From Drouetiella hepatica Uher 2000/2452 (GTDB lineage Bacteria > Cyanobacteriota > Cyanobacteriia > Elainellales > Elainellaceae): DNA of 64,000 nt. Of this stretch, positions 32,969 to 42,559 are shown one piece after another. The notes beneath the pieces were generated by a model. That model did no database searches and was not told the DNA's origin. It worked only from the letters and a program-made list of their open reading frames with translations. Position 1 is the first letter of the stretch. The number at the start of each line of letters is the position of its first letter. The DNA is taken from NCBI GenBank assembly GCA_019359505.1, contig JAHHHD010000015.1:1-64000 (forward strand), given 5' to 3'. A program made the translations under genes and the position numbers.

Positions 32969-33874
32969 TCACAAACCTTCCAAAATACCGATCGATTGCT
33001 CATTCCAGTAAGTCTTGGTCAGCGTAGCCCGTCGGAAATCCGTGTTTTTTAGCACTGCTTGAGAGAAGTTTGCTCCCGTTAGATCTGAGCCTCTAAAGCT
33101 AGTGCCCCAACGCGCAAATACAGTTCTGCCCAAAACTCGAATCTGCTCTCGCAGTCGAAGCGTGCGCCAGCCCACATAGGCACTGAGGATCATCGCTGTT
33201 GTGGCGATTGCCACGGCAGCAACCGAAGTGCGAGTTTGATGCAGGGTGATGGCAAAAGCGATCACAAAAATAGCCGCTGCCGCCCAGGCAATCCGGGTGT
33301 TCATCGCAATTCGCGCCACGATAGCGACGATTGCAGCCACGATGGTGACGGCAGCGACGCAAAAATCAATCACGATGGCAATGGCGATCGCTCCGGCAAT
33401 AGGAATGGCAGCCGAATGAATGATTACCGCTGCAAAAGCCAGGGCAAGCGCGAGGGCAAAAATGCTGAACCCGGCAGTGATGCCTTTGCGCAGGGCAATC
33501 AGCAAAAAGCCAATGTGAACCAGAACTGCGATCGCCTTAGCGGAAATCTCTAGGGCATTGGTATGAAACTGTAGCCCGATGGTTGCTCCGATAAATCCTG
33601 CCAAAGTGCCTAGCAGCAAGGCTGTCGCTAGCAAAACTACCGAAAGGGCGATCGTTTCAGCGCGATTGAGTCCGGTGATGGCATGGCTAAAGTCGGCGTT
33701 TCTGAGAATTGCGTTGGTAAAATTTGTGCCTCGGATATCCGCCCCGCTGAAGTCCAGCCCAGATAGGTCTTCGCCCTTAAAGGACTGACCCCGTAAATCC
33801 TGTTTTTTAAAGCTTTTTCTTTCCGATGCAGAATAATCTGACGCAGAATGAGTGGATAGCTGTTTATTATGCAT
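32969..33874 (-). CDS. Pentapeptide-repeat protein split by a membrane domain
   Basis: 301 residues. Pentapeptide repeats at 20-68 (LRGQSFKGEDLSGLDFSGAD) are followed by about 150 residues of Ala/Ile/Val-rich membrane helices (about 73-230), then a second short pentapeptide block (SFRGSDLTGANFSQAVLKNT) at 262-285. The right-handed helix of repeats would sit on the same face of the membrane from both ends. Similar proteins occur in cyanobacteria; function unknown. Confidence 0.75.
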   Translation of the reverse strand: MHNKQLSTHSASDYSASERKSFKKQDLRGQSFKGEDLSGLDFSGADIRGTNFTNAILRNADFSHAITGLNRAETIALSVVLLATALLLGTLAGFIGATIGLQFHTNALEISAKAIAVLVHIGFLLIALRKGITAGFSIFALALALAFAAVIIHSAAIPIAGAIAIAIVIDFCVAAVTIVAAIVAIVARIAMNTRIAWAAAAIFVIAFAITLHQTRTSVAAVAIATTAMILSAYVGWRTLRLREQIRVLGRTVFARWGTSFRGSDLTGANFSQAVLKNTDFRRATLTKTYWNEQSIGILEGL

Positions 33875-34041
33875 GTTCGACCTCGACTGTGCTGAATAAC
33901 CAATAAACGCACCCGACTCAAAGCTAGTTCTGTAGCCGTTTCGCGCGGCTGATCGCTATTACTAAGCTGATTGCTATTACTAATTTGTATGAACGGCAGT
34001 GCGAATTAGGACAACCCAAAAACCCATGGCTGCATTATCCA

Positions 34042-35316
34042 TCAACTCGAAGCATTTTGTATCGCTTCAACACTGAAAATCTGATTTAAGCAGTCAGCAA
34101 TCCGGCTTGCCGCCCCTGATTCACCCATGCGGCGACATCCGTTTTCAGCAATGCGTTGCAGTCGCGGGGCATCTTGCAACAGCGATCGCACCTCTCCTGC
34201 TGCCGCTTCAGGAGATGCTACTAGACTAACCGAAATTCCTAGAAGGCGGGTTTGTGCCTCGGCAAATTTTGGCGTGAATTGTGGACCTTTCCCAGGCATC
34301 ACGATCGCGGGTTTTCCCAGTCCGACAAATTGCTCGGTTGCTGTGCCCGCCATAGCGATCGCTAGCTTTCCCTGATGGATACAGTCGTTAAACGCGGTTG
34401 TGATGATCAATGTAGCGTTCTTCTGCCTAAAAGCTGCGGGTGATGACGTTACTTTTTGCCAGTCAGCCTGCTCTAGCATTTGTTGCAGGGGCGCGAGATC
34501 GAGACTGGGGGCGATCGCCGCCAAAAATAAAAGCTCTTGAGCCGCAAACTCGATCCGTATTGCAGCCACAGCCTGAAGAATTATTTGCCAATTTTCGTAA
34601 GCTTCTGACACTCTGGAGCCGGGGAGAAGGGCGATCGTTAGAGGGATGCTTGAAGAAGCTAGGCTCTCAGAAGAAGCTAGAAAGTCCAGACCTGTTGGTT
34701 CCAGACCATCCATCATCGGATTGCCCAAATCAAACGCCCGAATAGCGTACCTTCTCAACACTTCTGCCGTCAGCCTGTCTCTGGGAAATACTGCTCTACA
34801 GCGAGGATGCTTCATCAGCCAACGCTCCCAGGGTAGATAGACAGAACCCAGCGAACTTTCCAGCTGCTCAAACCAGGACGGGCGTGGCAGCACACCCTGC
34901 TCATCTTGCAGATAATACTCCGACTTGGCAGTGCCCACAAAGGCGTAGGGGATACCGCTCCACCAGGCAAATAAGAGAGGCACAATATCGCCAACCGCCA
35001 AAATCATGCCGCCTTGCCGCGCCCAGGTTTTTATGGTGTGGAGCTGCGATCGCGTCAGACTCAGCAATCCGCCCTGCAAATCTCGCGCGAGCTGCCGTCC
35101 ATCCATATATAGAAAGCCGCCCGACGGCATGGATTTTGATTCACCGATGACTGGGATACCGTGTTGTTTGTAAGCTTGTCCTTCACCGACGATCGGCAAG
35201 GCGGCTAGTTCCATAGGTTCCATTTCTTCTAGAGAAGCATCTTGCTGAAGCGCTTGCAGGATACGCAGGGCGATCGCATCTTCACCGTGACCGTTGCTGA
35301 GACAAAGAAGGCGCAT
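34042..35316 (-). CDS. Lipid-A-disaccharide synthase-related glycosyltransferase
   Basis: 424 residues. MRLLCLSNGHGEDAIALRIL is the typical start of the LpxB-related family (TIGR03492) of cyanobacteria; further motifs are LAVGDIVPLLFAWWSG, LPGSRVSEAYENW and the donor-site region GTATEQFVGLGKPAIVMPGK. Likely a glycosyltransferase of envelope or glycolipid synthesis, not necessarily LpxB itself. Confidence 0.88.
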   Translation of the reverse strand: MRLLCLSNGHGEDAIALRILQALQQDASLEEMEPMELAALPIVGEGQAYKQHGIPVIGESKSMPSGGFLYMDGRQLARDLQGGLLSLTRSQLHTIKTWARQGGMILAVGDIVPLLFAWWSGIPYAFVGTAKSEYYLQDEQGVLPRPSWFEQLESSLGSVYLPWERWLMKHPRCRAVFPRDRLTAEVLRRYAIRAFDLGNPMMDGLEPTGLDFLASSESLASSSIPLTIALLPGSRVSEAYENWQIILQAVAAIRIEFAAQELLFLAAIAPSLDLAPLQQMLEQADWQKVTSSPAAFRQKNATLIITTAFNDCIHQGKLAIAMAGTATEQFVGLGKPAIVMPGKGPQFTPKFAEAQTRLLGISVSLVASPEAAAGEVRSLLQDAPRLQRIAENGCRRMGESGAASRIADCLNQIFSVEAIQNASS

Positions 35317-35519
35317 GGAGATCTGGTTTTACTGAGCCTGCACAATACCATGTTTAAGATACAGGCGTTCAAGATACAGACTTGTCATGGGTCGTCCCAA
35401 ATAAATCACTACCCGAATATCGCCTCATCGTGAAATTCTAAAGAGGAGCGATCGACATTTCTTCAGTCTGGTTCTAGAATCGAAGAACGTTTCAACAAAA
35501 GTTAATTAAAGAAAACTTG

Positions 35520-35837
35520 ATGCCATTAGCTACGATATCTCCCCTCATCGCCTCTGGCTTCCATGCCCTCTCCGAACCGCTGAGACTACAGATTTTAGAC
35601 TTATTGCGGAGCAAAGAGCTTTGTGTTTGCGACTTGTGTGAAGCTTTAGGCGTGTCGCAATCTAAGCTGTCTTTTCATCTCAAGGTGCTGAAAGAGGCTC
35701 GGCTGCTGCGCGCCCGCCAAGAAGGACGCTGGATGTACTACAGCCTTGATCTGCCGCAGTTTGTGGTGCTGGAGCAGCATTTGGGAGAGTTTCGCCGATT
35801 TAGCCCCATCGTTTCAGCTCGACCTTGCGATGACTAG
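35520..35837 (+). CDS. arsR: ArsR-family arsenic-sensing repressor
   Basis: 105 residues from the ATG at 35520. Winged-helix ArsR fold: LSEPLRLQILDLLRSKELCV, the metalloid-binding box with Cys35, Cys37 and Cys40, and the recognition helix SQSKLSFHLKVLKEARLL. In the family, arsenite binding to the cysteines releases DNA. It heads a cluster of arsenic genes on the same strand and probably represses it. Confidence 0.9.
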   Translation: MPLATISPLIASGFHALSEPLRLQILDLLRSKELCVCDLCEALGVSQSKLSFHLKVLKEARLLRARQEGRWMYYSLDLPQFVVLEQHLGEFRRFSPIVSARPCDD

Positions 35838-35857
35838 GCGTTTTGGTTGGGTGTCAC

Positions 35858-35930
35858 AGCATTTTCAAGAGATAGCATTTTCAAGAGATAGCATTTTCAA
35901 GAGATAGCGTTTTCAAGAGATAGCGTTCTT
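35858..35930. repeat. 16-bp tandem repeat between arsR and the pstS-like gene
   Basis: Four head-to-tail copies of AGC(A/G)TTTTCAAGAGAT (35858-35921) and the beginning of a fifth. It lies in the 240-bp gap where a promoter of the arsenic genes would be expected. Confidence 0.8.
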
Positions 35931-35980
35931 AACAAATATTGTCGAACTTGTGTTCTTCGCTGCTTGACTAAACAAATTTA

Positions 35981-35994
35981 ATTGATGTATCAAT
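35981..35994. promoter_or_regulatory. Candidate ArsR operator
   Basis: ATTGAT-GT-ATCAAT, a perfect 6-bp inverted repeat in an A/T-rich stretch about 90 bp before the pstS-like gene. ArsR/SmtB proteins bind imperfect inverted repeats with TTGAT/ATCAA half-sites, so this is a plausible target. Confidence 0.45.
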
Positions 35995-36080
35995 ATTTTT
36001 AGATGCAAATTTCAAAAAACATCAAGTTTCAAAGATTTTGCCCCTTTGCGTATTAGACATTTACCTAAGTAAGGAAATTT

Positions 36081-37142
36081 ATGACTTTTTTAATGCAGAT
36101 GAGGCTGAGGCTACCTATTTCTCTGGTCACTGCTGCCATCCTGTTTGTGTCATCCTGTAGCGCTCCATCTTCAACCTCCTCCCCATCAGCCGCTTCAGGG
36201 AGTCCAGTCGCAGGGTCGGCAGCCTCCGTTAAGGTTGATGGGTCTAGCACAGTTTTTCCCATCAGCGACGCAGTTGCCAAAGAGTTTCGACAGTCCAATC
36301 CCAGTGTAGAGGTGGCGGTTGAATCTTCTGGGACGACGGGCGGATTCAGAAAATTCTGTGCTGGAGAAACCGACATTAGCAATGCCTCTCGTCCCATTTC
36401 TACTGAGGAGATCGCGACATGTCGGAACGCAGGAATTAGATATGTTGAATTGCCGATCGCCTTTGATGCCCTGACGGTAGCGGTTAATCCCCAAAACGAT
36501 TGGGCAAAAGACTTGACGGTAGAGGAGCTAAAAAAACTTTGGGAGCCTGCCGCTCAGGGCAAAATCAAAACCTGGCAGCAGGTGCGCTCCTCGTTTCCTA
36601 ATCAGCCAATCACCCTCTATGGAGCGGGGACAGACTCCGGCACCTACGACTACTTCGCAGAGGTCATCATGGGCGGAGCCGATACCCGGACTGACTACAC
36701 GGGCAGCGAAAATGACGATGTTTTGGTGGAAGGCATTGCCAAAGATCCGACGGCTCTGGGCTTCTTTGGTCTAGCTTACTTTGAGAAGAATCAGAATCGT
36801 CTCAAGGCAGTGGCGATCGATGATGGCAAAGGCAAAGGAGCCGTTTTGCCTTCGCGCCAGACAGTCGAGAGCGCTGCTTATCAACCGCTGTCGCGTCCGC
36901 TGTTTATCTATATCAATCTTCAGGCATCCCAGAAAAACACAGGCTTGCGGGACTTCGTGCAGTTCTACCTGAAAAACGCTAAGCGCATCGTGGAAACGGT
37001 GGGCTACGCGCCGCTGCCCCAAGAAGCCTATGACATTGGCTCAGTCCACCTCTACAAGGGTGAAGTCGGCACAGCTTACGACGGCAAGCCTCAGCCTTAC
37101 CTGACGATTCGGGAGGTGCTTCTGAAAGAACAAACTTTCTAA
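36081..37142 (+). CDS. Phosphate-binding lipoprotein (PstS/SphX-like) in the ars cluster
   Basis: 353 residues. Lipobox FVSSC with Cys26, Ser-rich linker, then VDGSSTVFPISDAVAKEF, SSGTTGGFRKFCAGETDISN, and AGTDSGTYDYFAEVI, the phosphate-binding loops of PstS. Captures phosphate in the periplasm for the Pst transporter. No pstCAB genes are here; its position between arsR and the GAPDH gene suggests induction by arsenate, where a phosphate-selective receptor would be useful. That role is inferred. Confidence 0.9.
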   Translation: MTFLMQMRLRLPISLVTAAILFVSSCSAPSSTSSPSAASGSPVAGSAASVKVDGSSTVFPISDAVAKEFRQSNPSVEVAVESSGTTGGFRKFCAGETDISNASRPISTEEIATCRNAGIRYVELPIAFDALTVAVNPQNDWAKDLTVEELKKLWEPAAQGKIKTWQQVRSSFPNQPITLYGAGTDSGTYDYFAEVIMGGADTRTDYTGSENDDVLVEGIAKDPTALGFFGLAYFEKNQNRLKAVAIDDGKGKGAVLPSRQTVESAAYQPLSRPLFIYINLQASQKNTGLRDFVQFYLKNAKRIVETVGYAPLPQEAYDIGSVHLYKGEVGTAYDGKPQPYLTIREVLLKEQTF

Positions 37143-37187
37143 AGCCGTTCGATCAGATCTCGCTATTTTCAAGTGCAGGAAGAAATC

Positions 37188-38198
37188 ATGAGTGTAAGGG
37201 TTGGGATTAATGGGTTTGGGCGGATCGGGCGATTGGCGCTCCGGGCTGCTTGGGGCTGGTCGGAACTAGAGTTTGTCCATATCAACGAGCTGAAGGGCGG
37301 CGCGGTCACGGCTGCACATCTGCTGAAATTTGACTCTGTACATGGACGCTGGGCACCTGAAGTCGAAGCCAAAGACGGGAAGGTGTGGATTGATGACAAA
37401 TCCCTTAGCTTCAGTGAATGCGCTTCACCCAGCGAAGTCTCTTGGGACGATCTGGGCGTCGATCTGGTGCTAGAGGCATCCGGCAAGTTCCGCACGACCG
37501 AAACCCTCGACCCTTACTTCAAACGCGGGGTGAAAAAGGTAATTGTTGCGGCTCCGGTCAAACAGGGCGCGCTGAACATTGTCATGGGCGTGAACGATGA
37601 CCTCTATCAGCCGGATCAGCATCACCTTTTAACTGCCGCTTCCTGCACCACCAACTGTCTCGCGCCCGTAGTGAAGGTGATCCAGGAGGGGCTGGGCATT
37701 CGGCATGGCGTGATTACGACGATTCACGACAACACCAACACCCAAACGATCGTCGATGCCCCCCACAAAGATCTGCGCCGCGCCAGAGCTACCAGCCTGT
37801 CGCTGATTCCTACCACCACGGGATCGGCAACGGCGATCGGTCTAATCTATCCAGAACTCAACGGCAAGCTGAATGGCTTAGCCGTGCGGGTGCCGCTACT
37901 CAACGCCTCTCTGACTGACTGCGTTTTTGAAGTCGCGCGTCCTACCACCGTCGAAGAAGTTAATAGCCTGCTGAAAACCGCTTCTGAGCAAGAGCCGCTT
38001 AAAGGCATTCTGGGCTATGAGGAACGTCCTCTGGTGTCGATCGACTACAAAGACGATCCGCGCTCTGCCATCATCGATGCCCTGTCTACGATGGTGGTGG
38101 ATGAGACGCAGGTGAAAATCTTTGCCTGGTATGACAATGAGTGGGGCTATGCCAACCGCATGGTGGAACTGGCCAGAAAAGTTGCGTTGAGCCTTTGA
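37188..38198 (+). CDS. ArsJ-associated glyceraldehyde-3-phosphate dehydrogenase
   Basis: 336 residues from the ATG at 37188 (AGGAAG before it). NAD-binding start [18 protein letters not shown] and the catalytic SCTTNC with Cys153. Located 24 bp before arsJ. In known ArsJ systems such a GAPDH uses arsenate instead of phosphate and makes 1-arseno-3-phosphoglycerate, which ArsJ exports. A house-keeping role is less likely given the location. Confidence 0.92.
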   Translation: MSVRVGINGFGRIGRLALRAAWGWSELEFVHINELKGGAVTAAHLLKFDSVHGRWAPEVEAKDGKVWIDDKSLSFSECASPSEVSWDDLGVDLVLEASGKFRTTETLDPYFKRGVKKVIVAAPVKQGALNIVMGVNDDLYQPDQHHLLTAASCTTNCLAPVVKVIQEGLGIRHGVITTIHDNTNTQTIVDAPHKDLRRARATSLSLIPTTTGSATAIGLIYPELNGKLNGLAVRVPLLNASLTDCVFEVARPTTVEEVNSLLKTASEQEPLKGILGYEERPLVSIDYKDDPRSAIIDALSTMVVDETQVKIFAWYDNEWGYANRMVELARKVALSL

Positions 38199-38222
38199 CC
38201 TTTACATTCTGACGCTAAACCC

Positions 38223-39479
38223 ATGGCTACCGCCTCTCAAGCTAATCTACGCAACTACATGCTGGTGACGATCGCCTACTGGGGCTTCACGCTCACAGAT
38301 GGCGCGCTGCGAATGCTGGTGTTGCTGTACTTCTACAACATTGGCTACACGCCGCTGCAAATTGCGTTCCTGTTTTTGTTCTACGAAATCTTTGGCGTCA
38401 TCACAAACTTTTTGGGCGGCTGGATTGGCTCTCAGTTGGGGCTAAAGGTGACGCTGTACGCCGGGATTGCGCTACAGGTTTTGGGTCTGGGAATGCTGGC
38501 TTTCCTCGATCCGGGCTGGTCGCAGGGGGTGGCGATCGCCTATGTCATGACGGCTCAAGCTTTCTCAGGCATTGCCAAAGACTTGACCAAAATGAGTTCC
38601 AAAAGCGCCATTCGTTTGGTCGTGCCCCAGGAGGCGCAGTCTTCTCTGTTTAAGTGGGTGGCAGTGCTGACCGGATCAAAGAATGCGTTAAAGGGGGTAG
38701 GCTTTTTCCTCGGTGCGGCTCTGCTGGAAGTCTTTGGGTTTAAGAATGCGCTGCTGATCATGGCGGCAGGACTAATCGCCGTTCTGTTGACAGGATTCTT
38801 CTTGCCTAACGGCATGGGCAAAATTAAGAAGAAGGTGGGCTTTAGTCAACTGTTTTCCAAAAGCCGAGAAATCAATATTCTTTCGGCTGCTCGGTTCTTT
38901 CTGTTTGGCTCCAGGGATATCTGGTTTGTGGTGGGCTTGCCTGTGTTCTTACGTGGACCATTAGGCTGGTCGTTTTACCAGGTGGGCGGTTTCATGGCTT
39001 GCTGGGTGATCGGCTATGGCTTGGTGCAGTTCCTGGCTCCGGTGCTGCTGAAGCGATTTGGCAACGGGCAGCCGCCGAATGCCAACACCATTCAGTTTTG
39101 GACGTTTGCCCTGATCGCAGTACCCGCAGGAATTGCGATCGCCCTTCAGATGAACCTTCCCCCAGACGCAGTAATTGTCGTGGGTCTGACGATTTTTGGG
39201 ATTGTCTTTGCCTTCAACTCAGCCGTGCATTCCTATTTGGTGCTGGCATACACTGATGACGACAAGGTTGCCCTCAACGTTGGCTTCTATTACATGGCGA
39301 ACTCTGGTGGGCGATTAATCGGCACGGTTCTGTCGGGTCTGGTGTTTCAGTTTTTTAACCTAGTAGGCTGTCTCTGGGTGTCTAGCTTCTTTGTATTAGC
39401 AGCAGCGCTGATCTCATTAAAGCTACCTGACCCGCAACCCCAAAAAGCGATCGCCTGGAAAGCCGGAGAGGGAGATTAG
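38223..39479 (+). CDS. arsJ: Organoarsenical efflux MFS transporter ArsJ
   Basis: 418 residues, about twelve membrane helices. Starts [20 protein letters not shown] and contains [20 protein letters not shown] and [18 protein letters not shown], typical of ArsJ. Exports 1-arseno-3-phosphoglycerate, which decays to arsenate outside. Directly after the GAPDH gene and 1 bp before acr3, so certainly one transcription unit. Its last codons and the acr3 start are copied at 41545-41680. Confidence 0.92.
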   Translation: MATASQANLRNYMLVTIAYWGFTLTDGALRMLVLLYFYNIGYTPLQIAFLFLFYEIFGVITNFLGGWIGSQLGLKVTLYAGIALQVLGLGMLAFLDPGWSQGVAIAYVMTAQAFSGIAKDLTKMSSKSAIRLVVPQEAQSSLFKWVAVLTGSKNALKGVGFFLGAALLEVFGFKNALLIMAAGLIAVLLTGFFLPNGMGKIKKKVGFSQLFSKSREINILSAARFFLFGSRDIWFVVGLPVFLRGPLGWSFYQVGGFMACWVIGYGLVQFLAPVLLKRFGNGQPPNANTIQFWTFALIAVPAGIAIALQMNLPPDAVIVVGLTIFGIVFAFNSAVHSYLVLAYTDDDKVALNVGFYYMANSGGRLIGTVLSGLVFQFFNLVGCLWVSSFFVLAAALISLKLPDPQPQKAIAWKAGEGD

Positions 39480-39480
39480 A

Positions 39481-40536
39481 ATGAAGACCCAAGCGCCAAG
39501 ACTTTCATTTCTCGATCGCTTTCTCACTCTGTGGATTTTTCTGGCAATGGCGATCGGGGTGGGGATAGGCTATTTCTTCCCTGGAGTTGAGGGAGTCATT
39601 GACCAGTTTCAGGTGGGTGCGACCAATATTCCGATCGCGATCGGGTTGATCCTGATGATGTATCCGCCGTTGGCTAAGGTGCGGTACGAGGAATTGGGCG
39701 ATGTCTTTCGCAACGGCAAGGTTCTGGGTATTTCGCTGGTACAAAACTGGATCATTGGTCCGTTCCTGATGTTTTTTCTGGCGATTATCTTTCTGCGCGA
39801 CTACCCAGAATATATGGTGGGGCTAATCCTGATTGGGTTGGCGCGATGCATTGCTATGGTGGTCGTCTGGAGCGACTTGGCACGGGGCAACACGGAATAC
39901 ACGGCTGGGCTAGTTGCCTTCAACAGCATTTTTCAGGTGATTTTCTACAGCCCTTATGCCTGGTTTTTTATTAGCGTCTTGCCGCCGCTGTTTGGGTTAC
40001 AGGGCAGCGTGGTCAATATCAGCATTGCCGAGATCGCCAAAAGCGTGATGATTTATCTTGGCATTCCCTTTCTGGCTGGATTTCTGACGCGCTTTTTTCT
40101 GGTGAAAGCAAAGGGCAGGCAATGGTATCACGAGGAATTTGTGCCAAAAATCAGCCCGATTACCCTGGTTGCCCTACTGTTTACGATCGCCGTCATGTTT
40201 AGCCTCAAAGGCAATCTGCTGGTGCAAATTCCGCTAGATGTAGTTCGGATTGCCATCCCGCTGATCCTCTACTTCGTCCTCATGTTTTTTATCAGCTTCT
40301 ATATGGCATGGCGGGTCAAGACGGATTACTCCAGAGCCGCTAGCGTGGCGTTTACGTCCGCAGGCAATAATTTTGAGCTGGCGATCGCGGTCGCCATTGC
40401 CGTATTTGGCATCAATTCGGGTGCTGCCTTCGCAGTTGTCGTCGGGCCTCTAGTAGAGGTGCCGATGTTGATTAGTCTAGTCAATGTTTCTCTCTGGTTT
40501 CAGAGGCGTTATTTTAAGGTCGCATCGCTGGATTAA
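39481..40536 (+). CDS. acr3: Arsenite efflux transporter Acr3
   Basis: 351 residues, ten membrane helices. Conserved Cys123 in [34 protein letters not shown], and [18 protein letters not shown] are Acr3 hallmarks. Pumps arsenite out by proton exchange. Follows arsJ after one base. A family B repeat lies 8 bp after the stop. Confidence 0.95.
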   Translation: MKTQAPRLSFLDRFLTLWIFLAMAIGVGIGYFFPGVEGVIDQFQVGATNIPIAIGLILMMYPPLAKVRYEELGDVFRNGKVLGISLVQNWIIGPFLMFFLAIIFLRDYPEYMVGLILIGLARCIAMVVVWSDLARGNTEYTAGLVAFNSIFQVIFYSPYAWFFISVLPPLFGLQGSVVNISIAEIAKSVMIYLGIPFLAGFLTRFFLVKAKGRQWYHEEFVPKISPITLVALLFTIAVMFSLKGNLLVQIPLDVVRIAIPLILYFVLMFFISFYMAWRVKTDYSRAASVAFTSAGNNFELAIAVAIAVFGINSGAAFAVVVGPLVEVPMLISLVNVSLWFQRRYFKVASLD

Positions 40537-40544
40537 TTGTGTTA

Positions 40545-40642
40545 TGGCATTACGTAATTGAGTTAGGACGAGTTATTTTTTGAGAGCCGCGCGGAGCGCG
40601 GCTCTCAAAAAATAACTCATTGGATCTAAGCGCGTAGCGCTA
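40545..40642 (+). mobile_element. MITE-like family B element, copy B1
   Basis: 98 bp flanked on both sides by TA (40543-40544, 40643-40644). Left end TGGCATTACGTAATTG, right end GCGCGTAGCGCTA. The core is a perfect 23-bp hairpin, 40570-40592 with 40596-40618, loop GGA, reading GAGTTATTTTTTGAGAGC outward in. It sits between acr3 and the phosphatase gene. Confidence 0.8.
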
Positions 40643-40665
40643 TATCTAGAGAGAGGTTCAGAACG

Positions 40666-41127
40666 ATGGAGCAACAAGCTATTCAGCCGATCCTGGAAAC
40701 CCTATGGTGGGTGATTCCAGACAAGCTAGCGGGAGTGCGCAAGCCGACGGCAGAGGAATTGGCTGAGCTACAGGCTGCGGGAGTGGGGGCGATCGTCTCC
40801 GTGCTGGATGATTCCTCTAATCTGGATTTGTATCAGCAGATCCAAATTCCTTACCGCTGGCTGCCGACTAAAGGGGGTACGCCTCCCAGTCAAAAGCAAG
40901 TTCAGGAGCTACAGAATTTTGTGGATAGCCAAAATCTTTTGGGTCACGCGGTGGCGGTTCACTGTACTAACGGCAAGCGCCGAACCGGAACTCTCTTAGC
41001 GGCATACTTGATTGCTGGCGGTTTGTCTTACCCAGATGCGATGCAGATGATCCATCGCGCTAATTCTGACCTCGATCTTCGAGAGACTCAAATCTTATTC
41101 TTGCAAACCTTGGCAGGAGTCAGATGA
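40666..41127 (+). CDS. Dual-specificity-type protein phosphatase in the ars cluster
   Basis: 153 residues. The CX5R signature HCTNGKRRTG has Cys100 and Arg106; upstream Asp49/Asp50 (VLDDSSNLD) may be the general acid. Cys-based phosphatases of this fold can act on phosphotyrosine or be recruited for arsenate. It overlaps the next phosphatase gene by 4 bp (ATGA). Function in arsenic handling is inferred from position. Confidence 0.8.
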   Translation: MEQQAIQPILETLWWVIPDKLAGVRKPTAEELAELQAAGVGAIVSVLDDSSNLDLYQQIQIPYRWLPTKGGTPPSQKQVQELQNFVDSQNLLGHAVAVHCTNGKRRTGTLLAAYLIAGGLSYPDAMQMIHRANSDLDLRETQILFLQTLAGVR

Positions 41128-41588
41128 AAACCATCCTCTTCCTTTGTACGGGCAATTACTACCGCAGTCGATTTTCCGAGCATTGGTTCAACCACCTGGC
41201 AACCCAGCAGAATTTAGACTGGCGCGCCACATCTCGCGGATTAGGGCTGCACCGCGAGAACAATAATGTGGGAGCAGTTTCGCCAGACGTGATTGCCGTT
41301 CTGAAGGAGCGCGGTGTGCAGGTGCCAGATAGCCTAAGAAATCCTACGCAAGTTACCGACACAGACTTAAGGGCAGCCGATCACATCATCGCTGTGGATG
41401 AGCCGGAACACCGACCGTTGGTAATTGCTCAATTTCCTGAATGGGTCGATACGGTGGAATATTGGCGGGTGCGCGATTTGGATGAAACCACTACAGAGTC
41501 TCCCTTAATTCAGCTTGAACGGAACATTCAGAAACTCGTCGAACTGCTGAAACTGCCTGATCCGCAGCCCCAAAAAGCGATCGAATGA
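41124..41588 (+). CDS. Low-molecular-weight phosphatase / arsenate reductase-like protein
   Basis: 154 residues. P-loop CTGNYYRS with Cys8 and Arg14, as in LMW protein tyrosine phosphatases and ArsC of the thioredoxin-linked type; NPTQVTDTDLRAADHIIAVD fits this fold. The context suggests arsenate reduction to arsenite for Acr3. The last 13 residues [13 protein letters not shown] copy the tail of ArsJ, so the gene end has been replaced by recombination. Confidence 0.75.
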   Translation: MKTILFLCTGNYYRSRFSEHWFNHLATQQNLDWRATSRGLGLHRENNNVGAVSPDVIAVLKERGVQVPDSLRNPTQVTDTDLRAADHIIAVDEPEHRPLVIAQFPEWVDTVEYWRVRDLDETTTESPLIQLERNIQKLVELLKLPDPQPQKAIE

Positions 41589-41589
41589 A

Positions 41590-41680
41590 AAGCCGGAGGT
41601 GTAGATTAAGATAAAGCCCCAAGCCCCAAGCGCCAAAACTTTCATTTCTCGATCGCTTTCTCACCCTGTGGATTTTTCTG
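41590..41680 (+). pseudogene. Relic of the arsJ/acr3 junction
   Basis: AAAGCCGGAGGTGTAGATTA then CCAAGCGCCAAAACTTTCAT and TTCTCGATCGCTTTCTCACC align with 39460-39543, the end of arsJ and first codons of acr3. The start ATG has become ATA and the copy breaks off after GATTTTTCTG. It marks a partial duplication of the ars genes. Confidence 0.85.
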
Positions 41681-41742
41681 TTCTATAACTAGACTTGAGA
41701 CAGTTCTCCTATTTGAAAAAGTAACAATACAACAAGAGTACG

Positions 41743-42507
41743 ATGAGAGCTATTTTCTTAAATTTTTTAATTCTCTCACTGTCTAGTTTAGCGACATTTC
41801 AGATGAACTTCTATACTGTGGCGACCGCATCCCCTGATCCTGTTACTCAACAGACAAATTTAGAAGAACAGGCGAGAGGTTATGAGCTTATCTTGCAGCA
41901 AGAACCCAATAATCAGACTGCACTTGCGGGACTGCTAAACATTCGTCTTCGACAAGGTAGGTTTGAGGCAACAATTACTCCGTTAGAAAAACTGGTTGAA
42001 TTAAACCCTAATAGAGTCGAGTACGGAATTCTTCTAGCACAGATGAGGCAACAGTTTGGCAACGTTGAGGGATCTGTGCAAGCCTATCGCGATGTCTTGG
42101 CAATTCGACCACTAGAAATTAGAGCCCTCAGTGGATTAATTTATCTTATGGTGCAGCAAAACCGTTCAGGAGAAGCCATTAGCCTTTTACAAGACACATT
42201 ACAGAATGCTGGAACCCTTGATACCCAGAATACTGGAACCCTTAATACCTGCCAGTCTAGAACAGATATCATTGCAGTTCAAATGTTATTAGGATCAATT
42301 CATGCTAAACAGGGGCAATTCAATGAGGCGATCGCTGTCTACAACCAGGTAATTGAGAGCGATCGCCAAGATTTCCGTCCAGTTCTAGGCAAGGCATTAG
42401 TCTTACAACAGCAGGAACGTATTAAGGAAGCTAAGGCTCTGTTCGCCGTTGCTGCGTCCCTTGCTCCTGAACAGTTTAGAGATCAAATTAACCAACTGTC
42501 TAGATGA
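41743..42507 (+). CDS. Exported TPR protein
   Basis: 254 residues. Signal peptide about 1-29 (FLNFLILSLSSLATF), then TPRs (RGYELILQQEPNNQTALAGL; ITPLEKLVELNPNRVEYGIL; EAIAVYNQVIESDRQDFRPV). A short near-repeat GTLDTQNTGTLNT lies about residue 158. A protein-docking role is expected for TPRs. It stands between the phosphatases and arsH, but nothing in the sequence ties it to arsenic. Confidence 0.8.
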   Translation: MRAIFLNFLILSLSSLATFQMNFYTVATASPDPVTQQTNLEEQARGYELILQQEPNNQTALAGLLNIRLRQGRFEATITPLEKLVELNPNRVEYGILLAQMRQQFGNVEGSVQAYRDVLAIRPLEIRALSGLIYLMVQQNRSGEAISLLQDTLQNAGTLDTQNTGTLNTCQSRTDIIAVQMLLGSIHAKQGQFNEAIAVYNQVIESDRQDFRPVLGKALVLQQQERIKEAKALFAVAASLAPEQFRDQINQLSR

Positions 42508-42559
42508 AATGTCTCAGTTATGATGAATTCGCTTTAGCAAGAACGCTAAAAGTTGATGT

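Noticed and set aside
33236-33553. His/Asp/Asn-rich plus frame opposite the pentapeptide protein
   Set aside because: Low-complexity shadow of the hydrophobic Ala/Ile/Val codons on the minus strand.
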